64,000 nucleotides of DNA from Sulfurisphaera javensis (GTDB taxonomy: Archaea; Thermoproteota; Thermoprotei_A; Sulfolobales; Sulfolobaceae), in the NCBI RefSeq assembly GCF_041154675.1, contig NZ_AP031322.1, positions 1,240,001 to 1,304,000 on the forward strand, given 5' to 3'. This document shows positions 1-7,649 of the stretch, one piece after another (the first letter of the stretch is position 1; each line of letters starts with the position of its first letter). The notes under the pieces were generated by a model. The model was not told where the DNA came from. It searched no databases and worked only from the letters and a program-made list of their open reading frames with translations. Both the position numbers and the translations under genes were made by a program.

Positions 1-329
1 AATTTTAACGATATGTTAACGACGCTTTTGTTTTTTGCACTAACTGAAATTTTTAACGTCTCTTTTCTATACGAATCTTCGAATTCTTTTATTTTAAAAA
101 ACCCCCCGGGATTAGTCGAATTAGTCGTTTTTTGCATAGAGTCTGAAATAAACGACGAATTCGAAGAATGGGTAGGGGTATTTGTTAACACATTGAAATT
201 ATTTCTTCTAGATTGTACATTTTGATCGTTGACAGTTTGAGAGTTTTTGATAGAAGTTTTTGCAAACGATTCAGATTTACCTTTATTCTGTTTTTTCGCG
301 TTTAGAATTTCACTTAGTCTTTTCGCCAT
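1..329 (-). CDS. Element protein, N-terminal part, unknown function (runs off left edge)
   Basis: The frame is open from an ATG at 329 to the window edge (109 codons visible). The start overlaps the stop of the upstream gene by one base (TAATG), so the two are translationally coupled. The N terminus is rich in Lys, Ser, Asn and Thr, polar and probably disordered; no domain is recognisable. Codon use (TCG, ACG, GCG) matches the rest of the element. It is the last visible gene of a leftward operon that begins with the ribbon-helix-helix gene at 1176. Function unknown. Confidence 0.6.
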   Translation of the reverse strand, partial: MAKRLSEILNAKKQNKGKSESFAKTSIKNSQTVNDQNVQSRRNNFNVLTNTPTHSSNSSFISDSMQKTTNSTNPGGFFKIKEFEDSYRKETLKISVSAKNKSVVNISLK

Positions 330-661
330 TACTCATCACCCAAAAGTATGAATCGTTCTACGTCAATTCCTTTAACGAGAATATCGCCCTTCCTAACGCC
401 TTTTGCATCTTCGTCTTTTAGATTAAGAACGACACGATAATTCGCTAATTCTTTCGCTTTATACCATTTCTTATTTTTACTATCGTAATAATTACCGTCT
501 AAGGGTTCTATCTCTACGCCATAGGAGTATCTCGATTTGAAGGGATTATTTAGAACTTTGGCGATAATACTTTTGCCAGGATATACGTAGATAGTTTTCT
601 TATTAGCGGTAGGCTTTTTATTTTGATTTGCGTTATTAGATTTTGAACTGAACACCTTCAT
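329..661 (-). CDS. Element protein of 110 residues, unknown function
   Basis: I place the start at the ATG at 661 because GGTGG lies a few bases upstream; a GTG nine bases earlier falls inside that ribosome-binding site. The first 25 residues are Lys/Asn/Ser-rich. The rest looks like a compact beta-rich domain with alternating charged and hydrophobic residues, ending in VERFILLGDE. I do not recognise a family; a small nucleic-acid-binding protein is possible but unproven. It is coupled by TAATG to the next gene. Confidence 0.6.
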   Translation of the reverse strand: MKVFSSKSNNANQNKKPTANKKTIYVYPGKSIIAKVLNNPFKSRYSYGVEIEPLDGNYYDSKNKKWYKAKELANYRVVLNLKDEDAKGVRKGDILVKGIDVERFILLGDE

Positions 662-719
662 TCCGACCACCTTATTTTTTCTGAAAACCCATTAGAAGAG
701 AGGATTTAAAAAGGGCCTT

Positions 720-1001
720 TTACGGTTTCATGTGTCGTTTTTCCGAAATTGCACGCCTTTCCTTAATCTTTAGTACTTTTTGAACTATTTCGTTAAATAA
801 TTTGTTATCATACGCTAAAATCCTAGCAACTTCGTCTACGTTATCTCTTACGATTCTTTCTATTTCGTCATCGCTAAACTCAATATCTTCTACGTCAACA
901 TCAAATTCAGTATTATAACAGACTGGATAATATTCGCCGTGGTCTTTATCGACTTCGCAACTTTCTACCATTTCGTCCCCTTCAATTTCGATTTTAGCCA
1001 T
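720..1001 (-). CDS. Acidic element protein of 93 residues, unknown function
   Basis: The ATG at 1001 follows an AGGAGGG-like ribosome-binding site that lies inside the end of the upstream ribbon-helix-helix gene; the two frames overlap by 8 bases. The middle of the protein is very acidic (FDVDVEDIEFSDDEIERI) and the C terminus is a basic amphipathic helix. No family recognised. Acidic small proteins next to a repressor in archaeal elements can be partners or antagonists of DNA-binding proteins; that is only a suggestion. Confidence 0.6.
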   Translation of the reverse strand: MAKIEIEGDEMVESCEVDKDHGEYYPVCYNTEFDVDVEDIEFSDDEIERIVRDNVDEVARILAYDNKLFNEIVQKVLKIKERRAISEKRHMKP

Positions 1002-1176
1002 TTTTATTAGCCCTCCTTTCGACGAATTCTCTTAACGCCATTCGTATCAATTCGCTCCTATTGTTTATCCCGTACTTTGCTCCGATTTTCTCGATTTCTT
1101 CCACGAACTCGGGAGTTGCATAAAAAACGAATCTTTTGACTTTAGGTTTCGATTTTTGTGACACATTTTGTGTCAT
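994..1176 (-). CDS. Ribbon-helix-helix (CopG/Arc-type) regulator, 60 residues
   Basis: The Arc/MetJ/CopG pattern is clear. A short beta strand (KRFVFYATPEF, about residues 14-24) is followed by helix A (EEIEKIGAKYG), the turn GINNRSE and helix B (LIRMALREFVERR). An in-frame open stretch continues upstream, but the ATG at 1176 fits the domain and the promoter spacing. A 17-bp palindrome covers this start codon, which suggests autoregulation as shown for CopG-type repressors of Sulfolobus plasmids. It leads the leftward operon and is divergent from the AbrB-like gene. Confidence 0.85.
   Translation of the reverse strand: MTQNVSQKSKPKVKRFVFYATPEFVEEIEKIGAKYGINNRSELIRMALREFVERRANKNG
1159..1175. 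promoter_or_regulatory. 17-bp palindrome over the RHH start codon (probable operator)
   Basis: TGACACA-TTT-TGTGTCA is a perfect inverted repeat (7-bp arms, 3-bp centre) spanning 1159-1175 and overlapping the ATG of the RHH gene. Ribbon-helix-helix dimers bind such short palindromes, so self-repression is likely. A half-site-like TTTTTGTGAC recurs near 1493-1503. Confidence 0.6.
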
Positions 1177-1210
1177 ATTTCGTCCCTTATACTTTATCTT
1201 TACGTACGTA

Positions 1211-1218
1211 TATATAAA
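1211..1218 (-). promoter_or_regulatory. TATA box of the RHH operon
   Basis: On the minus strand TTTATATA lies about 25-30 bases upstream of the expected transcript start. This gives a leader of roughly 12 bases before the ATG at 1176. Confidence 0.5.
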
Positions 1219-1235
1219 CCTTTCTATCATAAAAA

Positions 1236-1245
1236 GTTTATAAAT
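1236..1245 (+). promoter_or_regulatory. TATA box of the AbrB-like gene
   Basis: GTTTATAAAT is centred about 26 bases before the ATG at 1267, so the mRNA is probably leaderless. It is back-to-back with the RHH operon promoter. Confidence 0.55.
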
Positions 1246-1266
1246 AGGCGAAGAATAAGGTACCAT

Positions 1267-1440
1267 ATGAGACCGTTTGTAAGAAAAAGTGGCGCGGGTA
1301 ACGAAGTCTATTATCTTAATATTCCTAAAGATGTTGTTGAGGCTTATCAGATATCTAGAGATGATAACTTTATCCTTAGCGTAGAGAAAGACTCTGAAGG
1401 GAATCTTGTGTTGAAATACACTAGGGTTAATAAGGCATAG
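1267..1440 (+). CDS. AbrB/SpoVT-type DNA-binding protein, 57 residues
   Basis: The sequence fits the swapped-hairpin AbrB fold: a basic start, then VYYLNIPKDVVEAYQISRDD (strand, 'IPKD' turn, short helix), then a beta hairpin FILSVEKDSEGNLVLKYTR. Such proteins act as dimeric transcription regulators or antitoxins. The ATG at 1267 is favoured over longer frames because a TATA box is placed for a leaderless mRNA. It is divergent from the RHH gene. No toxin-like partner is visible next to it, so a regulator role is more likely than an antitoxin role. Confidence 0.75.
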   Translation: MRPFVRKSGAGNEVYYLNIPKDVVEAYQISRDDNFILSVEKDSEGNLVLKYTRVNKA

Positions 1441-1450
1441 GTTTTTTTTA
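1441..1450 (+). terminator. T-run terminator after the AbrB-like gene
   Basis: A run of eight T directly after the stop codon, followed by a CT-rich stretch, is the usual archaeal intrinsic termination signal. Confidence 0.45.
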
Positions 1451-1522
1451 CTCTCTCTATCTATATTCATTTTGAGCGTACCCCCCTACCGATTTTTGTG
1501 ACGAACGCTTATGCGTCTGACT

Positions 1523-1666
1523 TTATGATGACGCCTCTTTTAGGTATCTATCTATTGCTAAGCGTATGATGTCATTCATACTTACTCCCGTCTGTTTGCT
1601 AATCCTCTTTAGGGTTTCGTACTTTTCTGGGGTCAAGTTTAGTTTAAATGATTTCGTGTTTACCAT
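1523..1666 (-). CDS. Second ribbon-helix-helix (CopG) protein, 47 residues
   Basis: A short gene with a strong GAGGTGA ribosome-binding site 6 bases before the ATG at 1666. The product has the CopG layout: strand KSFKLNLTPEKYE, helix TLKRISKQTG, turn VSMND, helix IIRLAIDRYLKEA. It matches the size of small fuselloviral and plasmid RHH repressors. A 15-bp inverted repeat covers its ribosome-binding site, so binding by its own product could block both transcription and translation. It lies between the AbrB-like gene and the integrase. Confidence 0.85.
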   Translation of the reverse strand: MVNTKSFKLNLTPEKYETLKRISKQTGVSMNDIIRLAIDRYLKEASS

Positions 1667-1672
1667 ATTTTC

Positions 1673-1687
1673 ACCTCTGATAGAGGT
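1673..1687. promoter_or_regulatory. Inverted repeat over the ribosome-binding site of the 47-residue RHH gene
   Basis: ACCTCT-GAT-AGAGGT has 6-bp arms and a 3-base centre and includes the GAGGT of the Shine-Dalgarno site. It could be a repressor operator, or an RNA hairpin hiding the ribosome-binding site. Confidence 0.45.
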
Positions 1688-1847
1688 CTTTTTACATAAT
1701 ACTTGATAAAATATTGGGGGATAAATGAGGTAATACTTACCCTAAACGCTTAAATATGAATTACAAAGGATTGTCTCGCGATATCCGAGTATTATTTTTT
1801 CATTTTTTCTCGCCGATAAGGATTCTTTGCCGTCTTCTTTCAATTCA

Positions 1848-1905
1848 CCGTAATATCACGGCAAAATTTACGGGTTGCCAAAGACTTATAAATCAAAATT
1901 GGCAA
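1848..1905 (+). promoter_or_regulatory. Integrase promoter flanked by inverted repeats
   Basis: The likely TATA element ACTTATAAAT (1884-1893) lies inside an inverted repeat with arms TTGCCA (1875-1880) and TGGCAA (1900-1905). Just upstream is a smaller repeat CCGT-AATATC-ACGG (1848-1861). A GGAGTGG ribosome-binding site follows at about 1918. A regulator bound to the outer arms would cover the TATA box. Confidence 0.45.
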
Positions 1906-1933
1906 TCGTAAAATTAGGAGTGGGGTTTTAGGG

Positions 1934-2236
1934 GTGTCCCCTAAAGAAAAAACGAGATATAAGTATGGTGATGTGATAATAAGGGAAAGAAAAGGTCGGT
2001 ATTATGTTTACATTCTAGAGAACGTGAATGGTGAGATAAGGGAATCTTACGTTGGTCCTTTAGATAAGGTCGTAAAATCATATATTGAATTGAAAAGTGG
2101 GGGTGTGGGGGTTGTACCCCCACAATGGGCCCGCTGGGACTTGAACCCAGGACCTCCGCCGCGTCAGGGCGGCGTCCTAACCAGACTAGACGACGGGCCC
2201 ATAAAACCAATAAGATTATTTTTAATTGGACTTTAA
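1934..2236 (+). CDS. int(N): SSV-type integrase, N-terminal fragment int(N)
   Basis: The GTG at 1934 opens a protein whose first 55 residues (TRYKYGDVIIRERKGRYYVY, then ESYVGPLDKVVKSYIELK) match, from memory, the N terminus of the SSV1 tyrosine integrase. The frame then enters the tRNA-Val gene on the opposite strand and stops at 2236. The int gene carries attP, so integration splits it, and this is the N half, with no catalytic domain. The C half with the R-H-R-Y residues should be at the far end of the element, outside the window. Codon use is that of the element, not the host. Confidence 0.9.
   Translation: MSPKEKTRYKYGDVIIRERKGRYYVYILENVNGEIRESYVGPLDKVVKSYIELKSGGVGVVPPQWARWDLNPGPPPRQGGVLTRLDDGPIKPIRLFLIGL
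2105..2123. repeat. GC-rich hairpin between int(N) and tRNA-Val
   Basis: GTGGGGG-TTGTA-CCCCCAC is a perfect 7-bp stem with a 5-base loop, two bases from the tRNA 3' end. Similar but non-identical hairpins occupy the same place at the other two int(N)-tRNA junctions in this window. Confidence 0.7.
2126..2200 (-). tRNA. tRNA-Val (GAC)
   Basis: Reading the minus strand: acceptor GGGCCCG/CGGGCCC, anticodon stem CCGCC/GGCGG with loop CTGACGC giving anticodon GAC, T arm CTGGG-TTCAAGT-CCCAG, discriminator A. No intron. The 3' half serves as attachment site for the element on its left; the gene remains intact. Confidence 0.95.
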
Positions 2237-2277
2237 AAGATTATAGGTTTAATGTAACGGAGGATATACCTTAAAAC

Positions 2278-4203
2278 TTATACTACTCTAAGGCTATCAA
2301 GTATCTGCGGTGCATAAACTCTTGTTCCATTTAATCCTATTTTAGTCTTCTCTCTCTCTACATATCTTCTAAAGGATTCAATTGATCCAGGCTCACCGTG
2401 GTTCAAAACTAAGTTCTTAGGCTTTGAATTGAGATTCCTTAAGAAATTCAATAATTGTCTTCTATCTGAGTGTCCAGAAAATCCTTCTACTCTTTGGACT
2501 TCCATCTTTATTTGTATATTCTCTACCCTTCCATCTCTATCAATTATTTGAATTTCAGTGGCTCCATCGCTTACTTTTCTTCCTAAAGTGCCTTCTGCTT
2601 GATAACTAACGAAAATTATCGCATTTCTACTGTCTGGAGCCATTGTCTTGAAAAATTCTACGGCTGGTCCTCCATTAAGCATTCCAGAGGTTGCTAATAT
2701 TATTGAAGGTTCACCTTGTGCTATATCTTCTCTAAATCCTTCAATTCTGTGGAAGAATTCTGACATGAAAGGATTTTCATCTTTATAAAGTATTGCTTCT
2801 CTTACTTCTCTACTTAACATTTCTGGATAGGCATTATGTATTGCTGTTATTTCTTCAACTAAACCAGTAACGTATATTGGTACTTCTGGTATGAGTTTCT
2901 TCTTCATTGCATCATTAAGGACAAGCATTATTTCTTGTCCTCTTCCAACCGCAAGTACTGGAATTAATACTCTACCTCCTCTACTTACAGTTCTGTTGAT
3001 TATCTCTATAAGTTTCGCTTCAGCCTCTTCTCTCCCTTCTTGCTCATGGTCACCGTATGTTGTTTCCATAATCATTGTATCTACTCTTGGGAACTCGTCA
3101 TTAGCTTTGTCAAGTAATTTTGTTCTAGCATACTTAAAATCACCAGTATAGACTATATTATGTGTTCCATCACCTATATGTAGGTGTGCCATAGCTGAAC
3201 CTAAAATATGTCCAGCGTTATAGAAAGTTAGTTTTATATCTGGTGCGATGTCGGTTACTTCTTCGTAATCTAGAGTTATTGTATGTAAAAGTTCTTTTCT
3301 AACTTCTTTTGCTGTATATGGGAGTGGTCTTCCTTCTTTTTCAGCTACATCTAAAGCATCTAATTGCATTAATGCCATAATGTCCCTTGTGGGAGAAGTT
3401 GTATATACTGGTCCATCATAACCATATTTAAATAGTAATGGTACCATACCGCAATGATCTAAATGAGCGTGAGTTATTACTACGGCATCAATGTCCTCAA
3501 GTCTTACTTGGTCTATATCAAGTTTAGGAAATAATCTTTCTCCATAACTAACGCTTGGATTCAATCCAACATCAAGTAGTACTTTACTTTCTGGAGTTTC
3601 AACTAATACGGCTGATCTCCCAACCTCTTGAAATCCACCTAATGCTGTTATTCTTACACTTCTATCTTTAAATAGAAGTTCTCTGTGTATTCTCTCTCCA
3701 AAGACCTTAAGCATTTTAGATCTATATTCAGTTTCATTGTAAATATGAGTTAGAATGCTGTCATAAGTTCTGGATTTAATTGGAGGCTCTCTAACTATTA
3801 TTGGTCTCCAAAAAGTTTCAAAAAATATCTTGTTTTGTATCGTTCCTCCTTTTCCTATAACTAAACCAGGTTTCTTCGCTTTAATTAGAACTTCACCGAG
3901 TTCTTCATCAAATTTTATATCAGTTATTTCTGCTTCTTTAGGGACTATATTCTTTATAATTTCTATTGTTTCTTTCTTATCTCTTCTAGCTTTTTCATCA
4001 GCTTTTAGTACAATTCTTTTTCGTATATCTTTTGCTATTTTCTTAAATAATTCTGTCTTATCTGCTAGGACTGATGGGTTCTTTACATATATAGCTATCT
4101 CTGGTCCTTCAAACTCTATTTTTGTTATTCCAGCTTCTTTTGGTATATTATTATATATTGTTGCTATTATATTCAATCTAAGAGAGGACACACATTTCAC
4201 CAA
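2278..4203 (-). CDS. fttA: Transcription termination factor FttA / aCPSF1 ribonuclease
   Basis: 641 residues with the layout of the archaeal CPSF73-like factor that cleaves nascent RNA and ends transcription. Two KH domains fill about residues 1-150 (GKGG at 117-120). A metallo-beta-lactamase domain follows with the zinc motif HAHLDH at 245-250, then later conserved Asp/His positions ([14 protein letters not shown]), and a beta-CASP insert. The start is TTG or the next GTG; a shared AT-rich promoter lies between this gene and egsA. It is convergent with the tRNA-Val/element side. The family is universal and highly conserved in archaea. Confidence 0.95.
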   Translation of the reverse strand: MVKCVSSLRLNIIATIYNNIPKEAGITKIEFEGPEIAIYVKNPSVLADKTELFKKIAKDIRKRIVLKADEKARRDKKETIEIIKNIVPKEAEITDIKFDEELGEVLIKAKKPGLVIGKGGTIQNKIFFETFWRPIIVREPPIKSRTYDSILTHIYNETEYRSKMLKVFGERIHRELLFKDRSVRITALGGFQEVGRSAVLVETPESKVLLDVGLNPSVSYGERLFPKLDIDQVRLEDIDAVVITHAHLDHCGMVPLLFKYGYDGPVYTTSPTRDIMALMQLDALDVAEKEGRPLPYTAKEVRKELLHTITLDYEEVTDIAPDIKLTFYNAGHILGSAMAHLHIGDGTHNIVYTGDFKYARTKLLDKANDEFPRVDTMIMETTYGDHEQEGREEAEAKLIEIINRTVSRGGRVLIPVLAVGRGQEIMLVLNDAMKKKLIPEVPIYVTGLVEEITAIHNAYPEMLSREVREAILYKDENPFMSEFFHRIEGFREDIAQGEPSIILATSGMLNGGPAVEFFKTMAPDSRNAIIFVSYQAEGTLGRKVSDGATEIQIIDRDGRVENIQIKMEVQRVEGFSGHSDRRQLLNFLRNLNSKPKNLVLNHGEPGSIESFRRYVEREKTKIGLNGTRVYAPQILDSLRVV

Positions 4204-4245
4204 CTATAAGAAGTAGATATACAAAGTACATATGCTAACTTTTAA

Positions 4246-4254
4246 TATTTAAAT
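4246..4254. promoter_or_regulatory. Shared TATA region of fttA and egsA
   Basis: TATTTAAAT is near-symmetric. On the plus strand it is spaced for a leaderless egsA mRNA (GTG at 4271); on the minus strand it would give fttA a leader of about 20 bases. Confidence 0.45.
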
Positions 4255-4270
4255 TCTTGTTATATAAGTT

Positions 4271-5323
4271 GTGGAACTAAAGGAACACATTATTGATTTA
4301 CCAAAGAAAGTTTATATTGGTTATGATATAATTGAAAATACTAAAGATTATATTACTTCACTCAATCTTTCTGGGCCATTTCTTATAGTTACTGGACCTC
4401 TAGTTAGGAAAATAATAACAAATAAAGTTCTAGAAACTTTAAGGGATGAAAAACTAGAAGTAATAGAGGTAAAAATTGCTTCAATGGACGAAGTAAGTAA
4501 AGTTGAAGAAGTAGCAAAAAAAATAAACGCTAACACCATAATAGGAGTTGGCGGAGGTAATATAATAGATGTTGCAAAATATGTAGCCTATAGAATTGGA
4601 AAGGAATTTATAAGTATTCCTACAGCTCCTTCTCATGATGGAATAACTTCTCCTTTTGCGTCAATTAAAGGATTAGGTAAACCGACTTCAGTAAAAGCTA
4701 AAGGCCCTATAGCAATAATAGCAGACATTAATGTATTATCTTCAGCACCTAGAAGGTTAATAAATGCTGGAATAGGAGATACAATAGGTAAAATAACTGC
4801 CGTTAGAGATTGGCAATTAGCAGCAAAACTGAGAGGAGAGTATTACGGAGATTATACTGCTTCCTTAGCTTTAATGTCAGCTAAACATGCTATATCTTGT
4901 GCAAAAATTCTTGATAAAGATCTGAAAGCTGGAGTCAGAATACTTACTGAAGCTTTAATAAGTAGTGGTGTTGCTATGGGAATGGCTGGAAGTACAAGGC
5001 CAGCAAGTGGTTCTGAACATTTATTTGCTCATGCAATTGAAATTTTATACCCAGATAAAGCCTTACATGGAGAGTTAGTAGCCTTAGGAACCATCCTTAT
5101 GGCTTATATTCATGGGATTAATTGGGTTAAAATAAAGAATGCAATGAAAAAAGTTGGTTTATCTACTAAAGCGAAACAGTTAGGAATTCCAGATGAAATT
5201 GTAATAAAAGCATTAACCATTGCACATACAATAAGGCCAGAAAGATACACAATTTTAGGTGATAGAGGTATAACTTGGGAGGCTGCTGAAAAAATAGCTA
5301 AAGAAACTGGAGTTATCGACTAA
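4271..5323 (+). CDS. egsA: sn-Glycerol-1-phosphate dehydrogenase
   Basis: 350 residues. It makes sn-glycerol-1-phosphate from DHAP with NAD(P)H, the step that fixes the stereochemistry of archaeal ether lipids. The Rossmann nucleotide site GVGGGN (about 92-97) and the downstream [14 protein letters not shown] motif are diagnostic. Zinc ligands of the iron-alcohol-dehydrogenase fold appear in [16 protein letters not shown] and ALHGE. The GTG start fits a leaderless mRNA. Its end overlaps the convergent FKBP gene by 11 bases. Confidence 0.95.
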   Translation: MELKEHIIDLPKKVYIGYDIIENTKDYITSLNLSGPFLIVTGPLVRKIITNKVLETLRDEKLEVIEVKIASMDEVSKVEEVAKKINANTIIGVGGGNIIDVAKYVAYRIGKEFISIPTAPSHDGITSPFASIKGLGKPTSVKAKGPIAIIADINVLSSAPRRLINAGIGDTIGKITAVRDWQLAAKLRGEYYGDYTASLALMSAKHAISCAKILDKDLKAGVRILTEALISSGVAMGMAGSTRPASGSEHLFAHAIEILYPDKALHGELVALGTILMAYIHGINWVKIKNAMKKVGLSTKAKQLGIPDEIVIKALTIAHTIRPERYTILGDRGITWEAAEKIAKETGVID

Positions 5324-6014
5324 AAACATCTTTATTATAATTTTCGATGAAAGTTATCGTAGAGTCTGGTAATACGTAGTTAATTATGTCTTTTGCTAGC
5401 ATATATTTTCTTACTTGGATGTCCTCAACTAAGAATAATTCTTTAGGCAGAGTAAATTTTACATTCTTCTTCTCATCTAACTCCATGTTCAATTTATCAA
5501 CGTAAGAGGAGCCTAACCATCTTTCAATTAACGCTTTTATCTTATCTGCCTCACTTTCCAATACTTTAACTATCTTTACTTTATATACAAGAGTTTTACC
5601 AGCTAATGGGTGATTTAAATCTAATATTACTCTACCTCCAGATACACTTTTAATTACAGCTAACGAACCATTAGATAATCTAACGACCATATTTGGATAT
5701 GGGCTTATTCCTTGTCTCTTCAAATCCCCTAAAGGTATTGTTTTGACTTTTGTATTATCTCTTAGGCCATAAGCTTTTTCTGGAGGTATTTCGATCTCTT
5801 TTTCTTCTCCGGGGTTCATTTGATATAATGCTTCTTCAAGCCCTTGGATAACGTTATGCTCACCTAATATAACTAATTTTGGTCCGTATTTATTTTCTTT
5901 ATTATAAATATTAGCTTTCTTTGCTTCTTCTTCAATAGTCGTATCGAAAACTTCCCCAGTATCTTTTACTTTTGCAATGTAATCTATATAGACAAAATCT
6001 TTATCTTTTAACAT
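5313..6014 (-). CDS. FKBP-type peptidyl-prolyl isomerase, long archaeal (SlyD-like) form
   Basis: 233 residues. The N-terminal FKBP half ([19 protein letters not shown] ... [26 protein letters not shown]) is interrupted by an insert-in-flap domain, then resumes at [23 protein letters not shown]-terminal extension of about 80 residues (from residue 155) is typical of the archaeal 26-30 kDa type. The family catalyses proline isomerisation and acts as a chaperone for unfolded proteins in the cytoplasm. It is monocistronic and convergent with egsA. Confidence 0.9.
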   Translation of the reverse strand: MLKDKDFVYIDYIAKVKDTGEVFDTTIEEEAKKANIYNKENKYGPKLVILGEHNVIQGLEEALYQMNPGEEKEIEIPPEKAYGLRDNTKVKTIPLGDLKRQGISPYPNMVVRLSNGSLAVIKSVSGGRVILDLNHPLAGKTLVYKVKIVKVLESEADKIKALIERWLGSSYVDKLNMELDEKKNVKFTLPKELFLVEDIQVRKYMLAKDIINYVLPDSTITFIENYNKDVFSR

Positions 6015-6103
6015 TTTTCAATCTAAAATCAGTAGGGCTTGTAGTTTATAAAGCTAAGTGGAAGGTTAAAGTTTTAATTTAGTGTCTTTATCTTTTTAAT
6101 GAA

Positions 6104-6289
6104 ATGAAAGGTACACCTTCATTCGGAAAAATGAACAAATCGCCGACTCACGTTAGATGCAGAAGATGTGGTAGAAATTCCTTTAACGTTAGAAAAGGTT
6201 ATTGCGCTGCTTGTGGATTTGGTAGAACCAAAAAAATAAGAAGATATAGCTGGCAGAATAAGAAAGTAAATGGTCTGAGGCTTGTATAA
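6104..6289 (+). CDS. rpl37e: Large ribosomal subunit protein eL37
   Basis: 61 residues with a four-cysteine zinc site (C19, C22, C34, C37) in a very basic chain, ending [12 protein letters not shown], as in archaeal/eukaryotic L37e. The stop codon is immediately followed by the ATG of the aminopropyltransferase gene, so the two are probably one transcript. Confidence 0.95.
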   Translation: MKGTPSFGKMNKSPTHVRCRRCGRNSFNVRKGYCAACGFGRTKKIRRYSWQNKKVNGLRLV

Positions 6290-7192
6290 ATGTATGAATG
6301 GCATTGGCATATTGAATGGCAAACGCCATATGAATTTCATGGCCATGCAATAACCAAAGTAATAGCGGAAGAGAAAACACCTTATCAAAGAGCTCTTTTA
6401 GTTGAATTAGCTAGATTTGGTAAAGCATTAATATTAGATGGGAAAATTCAATCATCATTAGCAGATGAGTTCATCTATCATGAAGCATTAGTTCATCCAT
6501 TACTTTTATCACTCAATAACCCAGAAAAAGTCCTAATTTTAGGAGGAGGTGAAGGAGCTACTCTAAGAGAGGTTTTAAAGCATAAAAGTGTTAAAAGTGC
6601 AACAATGGTTGATATAGATCCAGTTGTAATTGACTTTGCTAAGAAATATTTACCAGAATGGCATCAAGGATCATTCGATAATCCAAGAAGCAAATTAATA
6701 ATAAAAGATGGTTACAAATTTATAAAAGAAACTAAGGAAGTTTATGATGCAATAGTAATAGATTTAACTGATCCAATAAAAGATTCTCCCTCTCAGTTAT
6801 TATACACTAAAGAGTTTTATGAAGATCTAAAGAAAATAACTAAAGGCGGAATAGTAACTCAAGCAACTTCTCCTTCATTCAGTTTAGAAACTTTCTCCAT
6901 CATCTATAATACTATAAGGCAAGTATTCAAGAAAGTAAGTGCTGGAATAGTCTATGTACCAGCATTCGACGGATTATGGGGATTTGTTTACGCATCAGAT
7001 AATGTAGCGCCTACTGAATTAACAAAAGATGAAGTCAACAAAAGAATAAAAGAAAGAATTCAGGGAGAATTGAAATTTTATGATGGTGAAACACACTATA
7101 CCATGTTCAGTATTCCTAAGCATATAAGAGAGGTAATAGAAAAAGAGAAAAGGATTTCGACAAAGGAAAATCCTGTAGCTGTTCCAGCATAG
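6290..7192 (+). CDS. speE: Polyamine aminopropyltransferase (spermidine-synthase family)
   Basis: 300 residues. It transfers aminopropyl from decarboxylated SAM to a polyamine acceptor. The family signature is clear: [30 protein letters not shown], the SAM site [13 protein letters not shown] (about 84-96), MVDIDP, and the catalytic-loop DLTDPI. In Sulfolobales the acceptor may be agmatine as well as putrescine or spermidine. An agmatinase-family gene is at 13235-14122, so the window carries a polyamine pair. Follows rpl37e with no gap. Confidence 0.92.
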   Translation: MYEWHWHIEWQTPYEFHGHAITKVIAEEKTPYQRALLVELARFGKALILDGKIQSSLADEFIYHEALVHPLLLSLNNPEKVLILGGGEGATLREVLKHKSVKSATMVDIDPVVIDFAKKYLPEWHQGSFDNPRSKLIIKDGYKFIKETKEVYDAIVIDLTDPIKDSPSQLLYTKEFYEDLKKITKGGIVTQATSPSFSLETFSIIYNTIRQVFKKVSAGIVYVPAFDGLWGFVYASDNVAPTELTKDEVNKRIKERIQGELKFYDGETHYTMFSIPKHIREVIEKEKRISTKENPVAVPA

Positions 7193-7223
7193 TTTTTATT
7201 TTTAAGAATCTAATTTTATATTT

Positions 7224-7333
7224 GCCGGGGTGCCCGAGCGGACCAAGGGGGTAGGCTCGAGACTTTTCCAGCGTTTAAGGCGGGCGACCTACTGCCTCTC
7301 TGAGGCACGCGGGTTCAAGTCCCGCCCCCGGCG
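7224..7333 (+). tRNA. tRNA-Ser (CGA) with intron
   Basis: Acceptor GCCGGGG/CCCCGGC, long class-II variable arm TGCCTCTCTGAGGCA, T arm GCGGG-TTCAAGT-CCCGC, discriminator G. The anticodon stem GTAGG/CCTAC is split by a 25-nt intron at about 7262-7286 after position 37; the loop gives anticodon CGA. Confidence 0.93.
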
Positions 7334-7368
7334 TAAATTTAAAACTACAAAAGAGAAAAATAAAGTAA

Positions 7369-7469
7369 GCGGGGGTGCCCGAGCAAGGTCAAAGGGGACG
7401 GGCTCAGGACGTAAAAAGTGAGATCCCCGTTGGCGAAGGCCTGCGTGGGTTCAAGTCCCACCCCCCGCA
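7369..7469 (+). tRNA. tRNA-Leu (CAG) with intron; attachment site
   Basis: Acceptor GCGGGGG/CCCCCGC, T arm GTGGG-TTCAAGT-CCCAC, class-II variable arm, discriminator A. Anticodon stem ACGGG/CCCGT with loop CTCAGG gives CAG; an intron of about 16 nt (7409-7424) follows position 37. The last 19 bases of the gene plus two recur exactly at 9359-9379. Confidence 0.9.
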
Positions 7470-7471
7470 TT
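7451..7471 (+). repeat. attL copy (tRNA-Leu 3' end)
   Basis: First copy of the 21-bp direct repeat, inside tRNA-Leu(CAG) plus two bases. Confidence 0.8.
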
Positions 7472-7649
7472 TTATTACAATATTGTTTATTTTTCAAAGA
7501 AGAACTAAATTGATATAAAACTTAATAGATCTAAAATTCTCACAATTTAAATTAATATGTTAAAGAAATTCTAATCAATTTTATAGAGAAATTTCATTTA
7601 AATTCTTCTTTTGAAAATTTTTATGAAAAGTTAAAGGATAGTATAATAT

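Larger units (their letters stand above)
1..2126. mobile_element. Right end of an SSV-type integrated element in tRNA-Val
   Basis: The block left of tRNA-Val holds small unrecognised genes, two ribbon-helix-helix regulators, an AbrB-like protein and an integrase N-terminal fragment that runs into the 3' end of the tRNA gene. That is the int(N)/attachment layout known for SSV-type (fusellovirus and pRN-like) integration. The DNA uses CG dinucleotides in codons such as TCG, ACG and GCG far more than the host genes to the right. The matching int(C) half and partial tRNA copy would lie beyond the left edge, so whether the element is complete is unknown. I cannot tell a virus from a plasmid here. 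Confidence 0.8.

Noticed and set aside
1177-1470. Long N-terminal extension of the first RHH gene
   Set aside because: It would be antisense to the AbrB-like gene and pass through both promoters; the 60-residue form is complete.
2890-3151. Open frame on the plus strand inside fttA
   Set aside because: It is the complement of a highly conserved enzyme gene; Ser/Ile-rich composition is typical of a shadow frame.
7230-7421. Open frame through tRNA-Ser and tRNA-Leu
   Set aside because: It covers two well-formed tRNA genes; the frame is accidental in GC-rich DNA.
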